From positions 62,001 through 126,000 of the forward strand of contig CACCLU010000002.1 in assembly GCA_902546975.1 (NCBI GenBank): a stretch of 64,000 nt of DNA, read 5' to 3'. Positions within the stretch are counted from its first letter, which is position 1. Each line of letters opens with the position of its first letter. This stretch comes from an uncultured Alphaproteobacteria bacterium (lineage in GTDB: Bacteria; Pseudomonadota; Alphaproteobacteria; HIMB59). The notes under the pieces are model-generated. The model did no database searches. It was given only the letters and a program-made list of their open reading frames with translations, and was not told the DNA's origin. The position numbers were made by a program, and so were the translations under genes. Positions 9,228-18,051 of the stretch are shown here, piece after piece.

Positions 9228-9257
9228 AAACAGCAGCCAGTATACTAGCTGCTGTTT
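9228..9257 (-). terminator. Strong intrinsic terminator or attenuator after the binding-protein gene
   Basis: A perfect 10-bp inverted repeat (AAACAGCAGC / GCTGCTGTTT, arms 9228-9237 and 9248-9257) with a 10-nt loop. Read on the minus strand, its 3' arm runs into nine consecutive U residues ending at the MetE-like start codon. This is a textbook rho-independent terminator after the substrate-binding-protein gene. Some read-through is expected because the next genes are co-directional, which would keep the binding protein in excess. Confidence 0.8.
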
Positions 9258-9289
9258 AAAAATCTAATGATAAACGGAATTGAAAAGAC

Positions 9290-10525
9290 CTACATTAAGT
9301 CTTCAATTTCCTCCATCATTTCTTCCTGAAGATCGGCCATGTCGTCGGCGTCACCTGTAGCAATGGTCTCAGTGTAGTCATAGATTACCTGAGTCACAGC
9401 AAGACCGTTTTCTCCAGGATATGCGAACCAATCAGCTAACAAAGGCAGCTGATTAACAGCAGTTAACTTGTTGGGGTTTGCATCATAAAAATCACCTAAC
9501 AGGTCATTTGCAGCTTTGTTAGGAGGAACGTAACCTGTTGTTTCTGCAACAGCAGCTGCTCCTACACCTGATGTAATAAACTTTAAAAATGTCCATGCTG
9601 CTTGTACTCTTTCAGGATCATCTGAAGTAGTAACTAACATCGCTGCGTTACCACCGGCAGGTAGTCTAGCTGGAGTACCACCATTAACACCAGGTATTCC
9701 TGGGAAAGGCGCAGTCTTTAGTTCAAAGTCTGCTTTTGCAGCTTCAACAGAGCCTAAACTACTAGTACTCCAAAACATCATACCAATAGTACCTGCATTA
9801 AATGCAGCTTGTCCGTCAGCAATAGAATAGTTAGGCATATTACAGCCACCCATGATATCTTTCATTTGCTCTAAAGTTTTTAGACCAGCATCTCCTCCCA
9901 TATTAACAGCTCCATCTTTAACCATTGGAACATTTTGGCTATGCATTAGAGCTTGATGGAACCAGTTACCTGTAATATTCCATCCAAAGTAAAGTGTACC
10001 GTGTCCTGCAGCTTCTAATTTATTACAAGCGTCAATGACTTCATCCCAATTTGATGGAATGCTGCTAACACCAGCACTTGCTAAAAGATCCATGTTGTAG
10101 TAACCAACTGGAGTTGATACTGAAAATGGCAAGCCATAAACCTCTCCTCCAAAGGTAGATAAGCTCAACATAGCTTCATGATAACCGTCTTTTGCAAAAT
10201 CTGGCTCATTAGCAATGAAAGGCTCTAGAGATAAAGCGATACCTTTGTCTACTAAAGGTGCTTGTCTGTTAAGACCTTGCATGGTGATATCAGGTAAGTT
10301 TCCTGATGTTGACTCTCTTAGTATAGTAGCAGTAGCATCTTCATAGTTTTCATAAGTTGCTCTGAACTTAACTTTAATGTCAGGATGAGCTTTTTCAAAC
10401 TCTGGCATAATTGCCTGGTATGTCACATCGAACAAACCTGAATAAGGATATGCAAATTCAATCTCTACAGCATTAGCGTTGTATGCAAAAACTGATGCAA
10501 AAAATCCTAAGATTACTTTTTTCAT
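9290..10525 (-). CDS. ABC transporter periplasmic solute-binding protein, UgpB-like
   Basis: Extracellular solute-binding protein of the CUT1/UgpB type (411 aa). A signal peptide (MKKVILGFFASVFAYNANA) is followed by the mature start VEIEFAYPYSG and blocks typical of UgpB, such as PAGGNAAMLVTT and FLKFITS. An AGGGA ribosome-binding site precedes the ATG. UgpB-type proteins bind glycerol-3-phosphate and related phosphodiesters. Here the flanking PhnY/PhnA genes suggest a phosphonate or glyceryl-phosphonate ligand, which is inference. The ATPase and permeases of this transporter lie on the other strand beyond phnA (13470-16442). Confidence 0.82.
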   Translation of the reverse strand: MKKVILGFFASVFAYNANAVEIEFAYPYSGLFDVTYQAIMPEFEKAHPDIKVKFRATYENYEDATATILRESTSGNLPDITMQGLNRQAPLVDKGIALSLEPFIANEPDFAKDGYHEAMLSLSTFGGEVYGLPFSVSTPVGYYNMDLLASAGVSSIPSNWDEVIDACNKLEAAGHGTLYFGWNITGNWFHQALMHSQNVPMVKDGAVNMGGDAGLKTLEQMKDIMGGCNMPNYSIADGQAAFNAGTIGMMFWSTSSLGSVEAAKADFELKTAPFPGIPGVNGGTPARLPAGGNAAMLVTTSDDPERVQAAWTFLKFITSGVGAAAVAETTGYVPPNKAANDLLGDFYDANPNKLTAVNQLPLLADWFAYPGENGLAVTQVIYDYTETIATGDADDMADLQEEMMEEIEDLM

Positions 10526-10655
10526 AGTCCCTCCTTAAAATAATAATAATTAATTATTAAATCCTTAAAGTTAAGAATACGTTAAATTTTTAAAGCAAAG
10601 TAGAAATAATCAGTATTTGAGAAAAAATCTGTGAGTAATTTTTAAAAGCTATTGA

Positions 10656-12095
10656 TTACCAAGGTAATGAGAAGGTTTTTACATTTGTGTAACTTTTCAT
10701 AGCCTCTATTACACCCTCTTTGTAGCCTAATCCTGAGTCTTTTATTCCGCCAAAAGGTGACATCTCAATTCTGTAACCGGGCACCTCCCAAATATTAACC
10801 GTGCCTACATTAAGACCGCTTATGTATTTCTTAATTCTTCTAAAATCGTTACTACAAACACCTGATGACAAACCAAAGGCCGTTGAATTTGAAATTTCCA
10901 TTACTTTTTCATCATCATTGGGAACTCTAATGACAGGCACAATTGGACCAAAGGTTTCTTCAACAACAAGTTCTGATTTATAATTAACGTTGTCTAAAAA
11001 AATTGGTGGCACAAGAGCTTCTTGGACCCCAGGGTTATAAAGAATTTTTGCACCATCCTGTTCAGCTTTATTTACTCTGTCATTAAACATACTAGCTGCC
11101 TCTTTATTAATTACTGTACCCAACTGATTGTTAACATCCATGGGATCACCAAATTTAATTGCTTTTGCTTTTTCCAAAGCAAGCTCGACAAATTTATCAG
11201 CTACTGATTCTTGAACTAATATTCTTTTTACAGCAGTGCATCGTTGACCAGAGTTTTTTGTTGCTCCCATGATTGCTAGATCCGCTGCTTTATTTAAATC
11301 ATCATCATCTAAGTCACTCAAAACTATTAAAGGGTCGTTTCCACCTAACTCTAAAACAGTTCTTTTGTAACCTGCATTTTCAGCTATCAGTTTTCCAACA
11401 CCAACGCTTCCTGTAAAAGTAATTAAATCTATATTTTTATTTTTAATTACTTCATTCCCAATGTCTTCGGGCCACCCTGTTAAAATCGAAAACATTTCTG
11501 GAGGAAGGCCACATTCATATAAAATATCTGCTAATAGCATAGCTGTTAAAGGGGTCAATTCAGTTTGTTTACAAACAGTACAGTTGTTAGTTGCTATTGA
11601 TGGAGCTATTTTGTGAGCAACCATATTTAAAGGATGATTAAATGGAGTGATTGCAGATATTGTGTTAAGCGGTTCTCTAATTGTAAATATTTTTCTTTGT
11701 TTTCCATGAGGTGTTAAATCACAAGAATAAATTTCTCCATCATCCTGGATACAAAGCTGAGCAGTAAGAGAAAATACATCAAAGGCCCTACCAACTTCAT
11801 AAAGCGTATCTTGTTTCGATAGCCCAGACTCAAGTGAAATTAGATCAGAGATTTGTTCTTTTCTCTCAACAAGTGTTTCAGCAGTCTTTTGAAGTATTTT
11901 TTGACGATCATATCTAGATAAATTAGGTTTATAATTTGCAGCAATATCAAAGGCTTTTTGAGCATGTTCTGCTGTGCCAGCTGGTACTGTGCCTATAACT
12001 TTACCAGTGAAGGGATAGATAACATCAATCTTGTTATCGGTGTGAACAGTTTTTCCACCAATCCTCATACCCTCATTAATGATTTTATCAGTCAT
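10656..12095 (-). CDS. phnY: Aldehyde dehydrogenase, phosphonoacetaldehyde dehydrogenase (PhnY-like)
   Basis: NAD(P)-dependent aldehyde dehydrogenase (479 aa) expected to oxidise phosphonoacetaldehyde to phosphonoacetate. The fold is shown by [30 protein letters not shown], the general-base motif VLELGGNDP and the catalytic cysteine in [13 protein letters not shown]. The specific call rests on the adjacent phosphonoacetate hydrolase gene, two bases upstream in the same operon, which would take its product. No AEP aminotransferase (phnW) or phosphonatase (phnX) is present in the window, so the source of the aldehyde is open. Confidence 0.8.
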   Translation of the reverse strand: MTDKIINEGMRIGGKTVHTDNKIDVIYPFTGKVIGTVPAGTAEHAQKAFDIAANYKPNLSRYDRQKILQKTAETLVERKEQISDLISLESGLSKQDTLYEVGRAFDVFSLTAQLCIQDDGEIYSCDLTPHGKQRKIFTIREPLNTISAITPFNHPLNMVAHKIAPSIATNNCTVCKQTELTPLTAMLLADILYECGLPPEMFSILTGWPEDIGNEVIKNKNIDLITFTGSVGVGKLIAENAGYKRTVLELGGNDPLIVLSDLDDDDLNKAADLAIMGATKNSGQRCTAVKRILVQESVADKFVELALEKAKAIKFGDPMDVNNQLGTVINKEAASMFNDRVNKAEQDGAKILYNPGVQEALVPPIFLDNVNYKSELVVEETFGPIVPVIRVPNDDEKVMEISNSTAFGLSSGVCSNDFRRIKKYISGLNVGTVNIWEVPGYRIEMSPFGGIKDSGLGYKEGVIEAMKSYTNVKTFSLPW

Positions 12096-12097
12096 GA

Positions 12098-13333
12098 TTA
12101 AGCTCCATTAATCGCATAAAAAAATGCATCATAGTTATTTAAACTTTGATCTTTGGCAATGTTTAGTTTTTTATTAGAAATAAAAGGAACTTCTCTTTCA
12201 TGATGGCCTCCATGAGATCTAAGGGGTTCCTTTAATTTTGAAAGATCATGATTAGCTTTTGAGGTACCAATTGTCATATCCTCAGATGACATGCATACGA
12301 TATCACCTATTCTATCTGAAGGTAGCCTATATTCTCTACATGCTTCTTCTTGTGTAACAACTACTTCAATTTCTTTAATTGATGATATTTTGCTAATTGT
12401 TTCACCAATTTTTGATTTATCTTTTACATATATAGTGGCAAACGATCCCAGTGAACCATGATGAACTACATAAGGGTCAGTAATTGGAAGTATTACTTTA
12501 GCCTCATCTTTGCCCATTTGATCATCTAAATAATCTTGAAGGAAGATGGCATTAGGTTCTCCATTAATATTTGCTTTAGACTTCATTCCATGATCTGCAG
12601 TGATGACAACCGAATTCCCATTACTACAAATTTTACTGACATACTTATCAAACATCTGATAAAAATCATTTGCTTCTTTATCTCCAGGTGCATATTTGTG
12701 TTGAATAAAGTCAGTTGTAGATAAATACATAATGTCAGGATTAAATTCCTCAAGTAATTTTACCCCAGCTGCCATAACAAATTCTGATAGATCCTGAGAA
12801 TATACTTCAGGTACTTTCATTCCAATCCAGTCATTAATATTTTCAATACCATTTTCACTGAGAGTGGCCTGATCTGATTTTTCTGATGAAAAACAGATTG
12901 CTCTTCCTTCATTAAATCTTAAACCATTACCTAAAAGAGTTCTTAATTTGTCCTTTGCAGTGATTACTGCTATTTTATAACCTTCATTATAATATTTCTC
13001 AAAAATAGTTGGAGCTCTTAGATATTGTGGATCATTCATCATCACTTCTTCACCGGTTGATGGGGTATAAAAGAAATTACCACTTATTCCATGAACATCA
13101 CTAGGCTGCCCTGTGACTATCGAAATGTTGTTAGGGTTTGTAAAACTGGGAATAGCACTGTTAGCCATCAGATATTGGCCATTTTCCAGTATTTTATCAA
13201 GATTTGGTGTCAATCCTTTTGAAGAGGCGATATCAATATACTCTTTTTGACTACCATCAAGGCATATAACTACTACAGTTGAAGAAAGTGATTTATTGTA
13301 TTGTCTTTTGTTTATTTCAATTTTATCACTCAT
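12098..13333 (-). CDS. phnA: Phosphonoacetate hydrolase PhnA
   Basis: Alkaline-phosphatase-superfamily enzyme (411 aa) that splits phosphonoacetate to acetate and phosphate using two metal ions. Metal and nucleophile regions are readable: VVICLDGSQ (Asp), the threonine nucleophile in [25 protein letters not shown] (Asp and His), [11 protein letters not shown] (Asp-His) and the C-terminal SHGGHHE (His). The block [20 protein letters not shown] is characteristic of the family. It begins the minus-strand operon and is divergent from the ABC ATPase gene. With phnY it forms a complete route from phosphonoacetaldehyde to acetate plus phosphate, which would feed a phosphate-poor cell. Confidence 0.85.
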   Translation of the reverse strand: MSDKIEINKRQYNKSLSSTVVVICLDGSQKEYIDIASSKGLTPNLDKILENGQYLMANSAIPSFTNPNNISIVTGQPSDVHGISGNFFYTPSTGEEVMMNDPQYLRAPTIFEKYYNEGYKIAVITAKDKLRTLLGNGLRFNEGRAICFSSEKSDQATLSENGIENINDWIGMKVPEVYSQDLSEFVMAAGVKLLEEFNPDIMYLSTTDFIQHKYAPGDKEANDFYQMFDKYVSKICSNGNSVVITADHGMKSKANINGEPNAIFLQDYLDDQMGKDEAKVILPITDPYVVHHGSLGSFATIYVKDKSKIGETISKISSIKEIEVVVTQEEACREYRLPSDRIGDIVCMSSEDMTIGTSKANHDLSKLKEPLRSHGGHHEREVPFISNKKLNIAKDQSLNNYDAFFYAINGA

Positions 13334-13372
13334 AATTACTATTGCCTCATATAAAGAACAAACTTCCGATTA

Positions 13373-13413
13373 ATGTAAAATTAATTCATAAAGTTTTAAC
13401 ATAAATTTTACAT
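13373..13413. promoter_or_regulatory. Inverted repeat in the divergent phnA / ABC-ATPase promoter region
   Basis: A perfect 10-bp inverted repeat (ATGTAAAATT at 13373-13382, AATTTTACAT at 13404-13413) with arm centres 31 bp apart, about three helical turns. It sits between the two divergent units of the phosphonate island, so a shared operator is plausible. It does not match the PhoB box I remember. In AT-rich DNA such repeats can arise by chance. Confidence 0.35.
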
Positions 13414-13469
13414 ATTTACTTTTAAAATGTCTTAATCAGAACTATTTTAGTGTTGAGGAATAAAAATAG

Positions 13470-14588
13470 ATGGGGACAATTTTTTTAAAGAACATCAATA
13501 AGTCATTTGGTTCAACTGAAGTACTTAAACAACTAAGCCTTGATATCCAAGATGGTGAATTTTTAACATTAGTCGGTCCGTCCGGTTGCGGCAAATCCAC
13601 TTTGTTAAAAATTATTGCTGGATTGGAACAACAAAATAGTGGCGATGTAATTATTGATGATAAGAATGTTAACAGCACCAGAGCTAGCAAGAGAGACTTA
13701 GCAATGGTTTTCCAATCCTACGCTCTTTACCCGCACCTGACTGTCAGAAAAAATCTAGAAACACCTTTGAAATTAAGAGACTATAGTTTTGTAGAGAGGT
13801 TGCCTCTTATTGGTAATTTTGTACCAAGTAGAAAAGAAAAAAAGAAATCAATTGATGACCTTGTTTTCAAAACATCTGAAACTTTGAAAATAACAGAACT
13901 ACTTGATAGGAAGCCAGGTCAACTATCTGGTGGTCAAAGACAAAGAGCGGCACTAGGAAGAGCGATGGTAAGAGAACCAGTCGCATTCTTAATGGATGAA
14001 CCTTTATCAAATCTTGATGCTGCATTAAGAGTTCATATGAGATCTGAACTATCTGAGCTTCATAATTCTTTAAAGACCACTTTCATTTATGTGACGCATG
14101 ATCAAGCTGAAGCACTTACAATGTCAACTCGAATGGCGGTAATGATTGATGGGGAACTTTTGCAACTTGATACTCCAAGTGAGGTTTATAATAATCCATC
14201 ATCTTTAAGAGTTGCAGAATTTGTTGGCAGCCCAAAGATTAACACATTTGCTGCTCAGATTAGCTCTGATGGTTCTGTTGAATTTATGGGTATTAAGCTT
14301 GAAAGAAAATTTAATACTAATAGTCAAAAAGCTTTAGTTGCTGTGAGACCAGAACATTTAGAAATTACAAAAGACTCAAACAAACCTGCATTTGAGGCTA
14401 CAGTTTCATACCGAGAAAACCTTGGTTCTGATATATTTTACCATGTTCAAGTTGATCAATCTGAATCTAAAATCATAGTCAGAGGCTCACCACAAGCTGG
14501 ACTGATCTCAAATGGGGAAACAGTTAGAATAAGTCCCTCTCATGCAGAGGCTATGCTTTTTGAAACATCTGGTGAGCGTATCCGATAA
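13470..14588 (+). CDS. ABC transporter ATP-binding protein, UgpC/MalK type
   Basis: ATPase of the CUT1 importer (372 aa). Walker A GPSGCGKST (near residue 38), signature LSGGQRQRAALGRA, Walker B FLMDEPLSNLDA and H-loop YVTHDQAEA are intact, followed by a C-terminal TOBE domain (VRPEHLEIT onward). There is an insertion of about 20 basic residues after the Q-loop (around KLRDYSFVERLP to SRKEKKKS) compared with typical MalK. A GAGGAA site precedes the ATG. It is divergent from phnA and leads directly into two permease genes, which with the 9290-10525 binding protein complete one transporter. Confidence 0.9.
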   Translation: MGTIFLKNINKSFGSTEVLKQLSLDIQDGEFLTLVGPSGCGKSTLLKIIAGLEQQNSGDVIIDDKNVNSTRASKRDLAMVFQSYALYPHLTVRKNLETPLKLRDYSFVERLPLIGNFVPSRKEKKKSIDDLVFKTSETLKITELLDRKPGQLSGGQRQRAALGRAMVREPVAFLMDEPLSNLDAALRVHMRSELSELHNSLKTTFIYVTHDQAEALTMSTRMAVMIDGELLQLDTPSEVYNNPSSLRVAEFVGSPKINTFAAQISSDGSVEFMGIKLERKFNTNSQKALVAVRPEHLEITKDSNKPAFEATVSYRENLGSDIFYHVQVDQSESKIIVRGSPQAGLISNGETVRISPSHAEAMLFETSGERIR

Positions 14589-14590
14589 AT

Positions 14591-15547
14591 ATGCACCACT
14601 CTAAAGCACATATTTGGTTTGTTTGGCCTGCAATCATACTAATGATTGTCATATTAATACTTCCAATTTTTTTAGCCGGAGGTATCTCATTTACTAATTA
14701 CAATCTTGGTAATTCTAGTTTCGAATGGGTAGGCACGGAGAATTATGAGAAAATGTTCTCCAGAAAAACTTACATTAAAATGATTATATCAACGGCAACT
14801 TACGTGTTAATCGTTGTCCCTGTTTCAGTGGTATTAGGTTTAGTTGCAGCCATTATGCTCAACTCTCTTCGATTTGGAGCTGATATTTATAAAACAATTT
14901 TCTTTCTTCCGGTGATGGCTACTTTATTGGCAATGGCTATTGCTTGGGAATTTACTCTTCATCCAACTCTTGGAATAATAAATTCTTTTCTTGCTAATGG
15001 ATGCGGAGGTATTAGAGAATTTATTTTAGGTTTTCATTGGCTACCGTGGGTTAGTTCCGAGGACAGTTGGTACAGTGTTGCTTGTGCTAACAATATGGAT
15101 TTCCCGTATTGGCTCAAAGATAAAAAAACAGCGATTTGGACAATTTGTTTTATTGGAGTATGGCAAGCCTTTGGATTTAATATGGTGTTATACTTAGCTG
15201 GTTTAACAAGCATACCAAGAGAGTTGTATAATGCTGCAGAAATGGATGGCGCTCAGTCAACTTGGGAACAATTTAAACTTGTAACTTGGCCAATGTTAGG
15301 TCCTACAACTCTTTTTGTGGTTACCATAACGACAATAAGGTCATTTCAAGTATTCGATACAATTGAAATTCTTACAAAAGGCGGTCCTGCTAAAACAACG
15401 TATGTAATGATGTACGCAATTTTTGAAAAAGCAATTCAACAAAATATTACAAGTATTGGTGCAGCGATTACTGTTGTTTTTATAATCTTTATAATCTTGC
15501 TAACATTCTTCCAAAGATATGTGATTGAGAAAAGGGTACATTACTAA
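14591..15547 (+). CDS. ABC transporter permease, UgpA type
   Basis: Inner-membrane permease (318 aa) with about six transmembrane segments and the cytoplasmic EAA loop ELYNAAEMDGAQSTWEQFKL. An extended soluble loop around residues 135-175 contains several Cys and Trp residues (ANGCGGIRE, VACANNMDF), longer than in standard UgpA. It lies two bases after the ATPase stop and next to the second permease. Substrate is that of the phosphonate-island binding protein, not determinable from the permease alone. Confidence 0.85.
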   Translation: MHHSKAHIWFVWPAIILMIVILILPIFLAGGISFTNYNLGNSSFEWVGTENYEKMFSRKTYIKMIISTATYVLIVVPVSVVLGLVAAIMLNSLRFGADIYKTIFFLPVMATLLAMAIAWEFTLHPTLGIINSFLANGCGGIREFILGFHWLPWVSSEDSWYSVACANNMDFPYWLKDKKTAIWTICFIGVWQAFGFNMVLYLAGLTSIPRELYNAAEMDGAQSTWEQFKLVTWPMLGPTTLFVVTITTIRSFQVFDTIEILTKGGPAKTTYVMMYAIFEKAIQQNITSIGAAITVVFIIFIILLTFFQRYVIEKRVHY

Positions 15548-15548
15548 A

Positions 15549-16442
15549 ATGTTAGCTAGACATTATATTGGTGAGTCATGGAAGCACGGACTGCTCATTA
15601 TTGGAGCATTAATTGTGTTAATCCCATTCTACATGATGGTTTCAATGTCACTTAAATCTCAACAAGAAATTCAGTCAATATCTGGAGGTTTAGTCGGAGC
15701 GCAGGAAATCCAAACTTTTCCAGTTTGTACTAAGCACGGATATACTGAAGAGGTATGCACAATGCGACCTTATAAATACAATTTCTGGTTTGCATTCAAA
15801 AAAGCTCCAATTCCAAGGTATTTAATGAACGGTTTGATTGTGACTGTTTCAATCTTTTTAATACAAGTATTGATTGCACTTCCATGTTCTTATGCACTAG
15901 CCAAGCTCAGGTTTAAAGGCAGGGAATTTGTCTTTTCGATGGTTCTGTTCTGTTTATTAATACCTGTGCATGCAATCGCTTTACCGTTGTATGTCATGTT
16001 AGCAAAAGCTGGACTGGTGGATACCTATGCAGCCTTAATAATACCGTGGACGATATCTGTGTTTGGAATTTTTTTAATGCGGCAATTCTTTATGACAGTA
16101 CCAGATGAACTAATTGATGCTGCAAGGATGGATGGTATGGGAGAATATTCTATTGTTTGGAAAGTCATGCTTCCTGTAGCTATACCAGCGTTACTCGCTT
16201 TTGCAATTTTCTCAGTTGTTGCTCACTGGAATGATTATTTTTGGCCTAGGATTGTTATCACAGGTAATCGTGATTTATTTACACCACCACTTGGTATTAG
16301 AGAATTTAGAGGCGGAATTGATAGTGATGAATTTGGACCTATGATGGCGTCGATTGTTACTGTTACCATTCCACTTATTGTGGCTTTCATAGTTGCTCAA
16401 AAAAGATTTGTTGAAGGTATCACTATGACTGGAATGAAGTAA
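15549..16442 (+). CDS. ABC transporter permease, UgpE type
   Basis: Second permease of the same importer (297 aa from the ATG at 15549, one base after the preceding stop). It shows six hydrophobic segments and the EAA loop ELIDAARMDGMGEYSIVWKV. A periplasmic insert after the first membrane segment carries two cysteines (FPVCTKHGYTEEVCTM), unusual for UgpE. An upstream in-frame codon at 15525 would extend into the previous gene and is not needed. The gene ends the plus-strand transporter unit and converges on the SMR-like gene. Confidence 0.85.
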   Translation: MLARHYIGESWKHGLLIIGALIVLIPFYMMVSMSLKSQQEIQSISGGLVGAQEIQTFPVCTKHGYTEEVCTMRPYKYNFWFAFKKAPIPRYLMNGLIVTVSIFLIQVLIALPCSYALAKLRFKGREFVFSMVLFCLLIPVHAIALPLYVMLAKAGLVDTYAALIIPWTISVFGIFLMRQFFMTVPDELIDAARMDGMGEYSIVWKVMLPVAIPALLAFAIFSVVAHWNDYFWPRIVITGNRDLFTPPLGIREFRGGIDSDEFGPMMASIVTVTIPLIVAFIVAQKRFVEGITMTGMK

Positions 16443-16763
16443 TTATTTACCCAGAGCGTTTACCATTACAATACCAAGTATAATTAGACCACAACCAAGT
16501 ATTCCAAATAAGTTTGGACTCTGACCAAACTTAATTATACTTAATATGAACGTTCCAAAAATCACTAAACCAGCATAAGAGGCATAGGCAATTCCCATTG
16601 GTAAAAACTTCATTACCTTAGAAATAAAAAAGACTGCGATTACTATGGAAATAGCACTTAGTGAAGTTGGTATGAATTTCTCGTATCCATTTGATATTTT
16701 AGCAAAATTATTTGAAAGTATCCCAAAGAAGACTGCAGCAGCTAAATAAAAATATCCAATCAA
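16443..16763 (-). CDS. SMR (EmrE-like) membrane protein lacking the essential glutamate
   Basis: Small multidrug resistance family protein (106 aa, four transmembrane helices). It aligns without gaps to EmrE from the first residue: YFYLAAAVFFG against the EmrE YIYLGGAILAE, and later GIAYASYAGLVIFG against GIAYAIWSGVGIV. The membrane glutamate Glu14, which couples proton and substrate in all characterised SMR transporters, is glycine here. A canonical proton antiport mechanism is therefore unlikely. It might be a heteromer partner or a facilitator; that is speculation. Its TTG start follows the DddP-like gene's stop by one base, so it belongs to that operon. Confidence 0.7.
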   Translation of the reverse strand: MIGYFYLAAAVFFGILSNNFAKISNGYEKFIPTSLSAISIVIAVFFISKVMKFLPMGIAYASYAGLVIFGTFILSIIKFGQSPNLFGILGCGLIILGIVMVNALGK

Positions 16764-16764
16764 T

Positions 16765-18051
16765 TTAGATATCTATCTCATAAGGAAATGAGCTTAGTTG
16801 CTTCAAGCCATCTTTGGTTACAACGAACTGATCCTCAAGTTTAATTCCTTCTTTACCGCCAACTTCACCAATATAACTCTCTACACAGATAGTCATATTT
16901 TCCTCAAAATTGGCTGAGTAATCCGCATTGCTAAAATCTCTATTTGGGTAAGCAACAAGTGGCCATTCATCACAAAGACCGACACCATGAATAATGCATG
17001 GATAATGATTATCGTAGCAATTATCAGGCAATTTCCAGGATTTTTCTGCAAATTCTCTAAAATTTAAACCAGCTTTAATCAGAGATTTGTTATGATTAAT
17101 ATGCTCTAAAGACATTGAGTAAAGCCTTTTTTGTTCATCATTTAGACGATTGCCCTCAACAAAGGTTCGAGAGATATCAGCACAGTAACCGTACGGTCCA
17201 ACCATATCTGTGTCAAAAGCAACTAAATCTCCAGACTCAATGACTCTGTTACTGCATTCTTGAAGCCAAGGATTTGTTCGTGGTCCAGATACTAAAAGAC
17301 GAGTCTCAAACCATTCCCCACCATTTTCAATATTGACTTTATGCATGTATGACCAAAGTTCTTCTTCTGTCATACCTGCCTGAAGTTTGTCTCTCATTAG
17401 CCACATTCCCTTTTCAGCAGTCTCAATAGAAGCTTTCATGCAAATTAACTCATCATCAGATTTAATAGATCTTGCAAGCTCAATATACTTTTGGGCGTTC
17501 ACTAGTTTAACATTAAACTGTTTAAGTAACATTTGTATTCCAACTGGATCGGAAACATCTATTGCAAGGCAATTATTATCAGGTGAATGCTCTCTCATTA
17601 AATCTTGAACAGTGCCAGCCCATTTTTTTGCATTTTTATCAACAAAATTATTTGCTGAAAAAAAATCCCAACTATCAACTGCTCGAATATCATCAATCGT
17701 GCATAAATGTTCTGAGAGATGCTCGCTCTTTGGATAATCAAATAGTATTACTTTTCCCTCTGCAGAAATAAATACGAATCGAACGAGTTCATGCATTGTA
17801 AATAAACTCATATTTCTACTGTCGGTTGCATACCTTATATTGATCGGATCAAATAATATGCAAGCACCAACATTATTTAATCGTAGTTGCTCTAAAACTC
17901 TATTGAGTCGATACATACGTAAACGGTCGAAGTCTATTTTTTCTTCGTAGAGCCTAGGTTTATAAACTTGATTTTCAAAATTTTGGTTAATTGTTTCGAA
18001 AAACTTTGGGCCAATTTTACGGTCTGCAAATTTACTTGTAAAACTACTCAT
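16765..18051 (-). CDS. dddP: DddP-like M24-family protein (candidate DMSP lyase)
   Basis: Member of the M24/creatinase fold (428 aa). Its closest remembered match is the DMSP lyase DddP: shared blocks include FDPINIRYATDSRNM, ETRLLVSGPRTNPWLQEC, the metal-binding AFDTDMVGPYGYCADISR, HGVGLCDEWPLVAYP, CVESYIGEVGG and IKLEDQ. DddP cleaves dimethylsulfoniopropionate to DMS and acrylate. The Asp-x-Asp, Asp, His, Glu and Glu metal positions are all present. The start is the ATG at 18051, inside the end of the upstream methyltransferase gene (8-bp overlap); an in-frame TTG at 18081 is less likely. No acrylate-metabolism gene is adjacent. A creatinase- or peptidase-like activity remains possible. Confidence 0.72.
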   Translation of the reverse strand: MSSFTSKFADRKIGPKFFETINQNFENQVYKPRLYEEKIDFDRLRMYRLNRVLEQLRLNNVGACILFDPINIRYATDSRNMSLFTMHELVRFVFISAEGKVILFDYPKSEHLSEHLCTIDDIRAVDSWDFFSANNFVDKNAKKWAGTVQDLMREHSPDNNCLAIDVSDPVGIQMLLKQFNVKLVNAQKYIELARSIKSDDELICMKASIETAEKGMWLMRDKLQAGMTEEELWSYMHKVNIENGGEWFETRLLVSGPRTNPWLQECSNRVIESGDLVAFDTDMVGPYGYCADISRTFVEGNRLNDEQKRLYSMSLEHINHNKSLIKAGLNFREFAEKSWKLPDNCYDNHYPCIIHGVGLCDEWPLVAYPNRDFSNADYSANFEENMTICVESYIGEVGGKEGIKLEDQFVVTKDGLKQLSSFPYEIDI

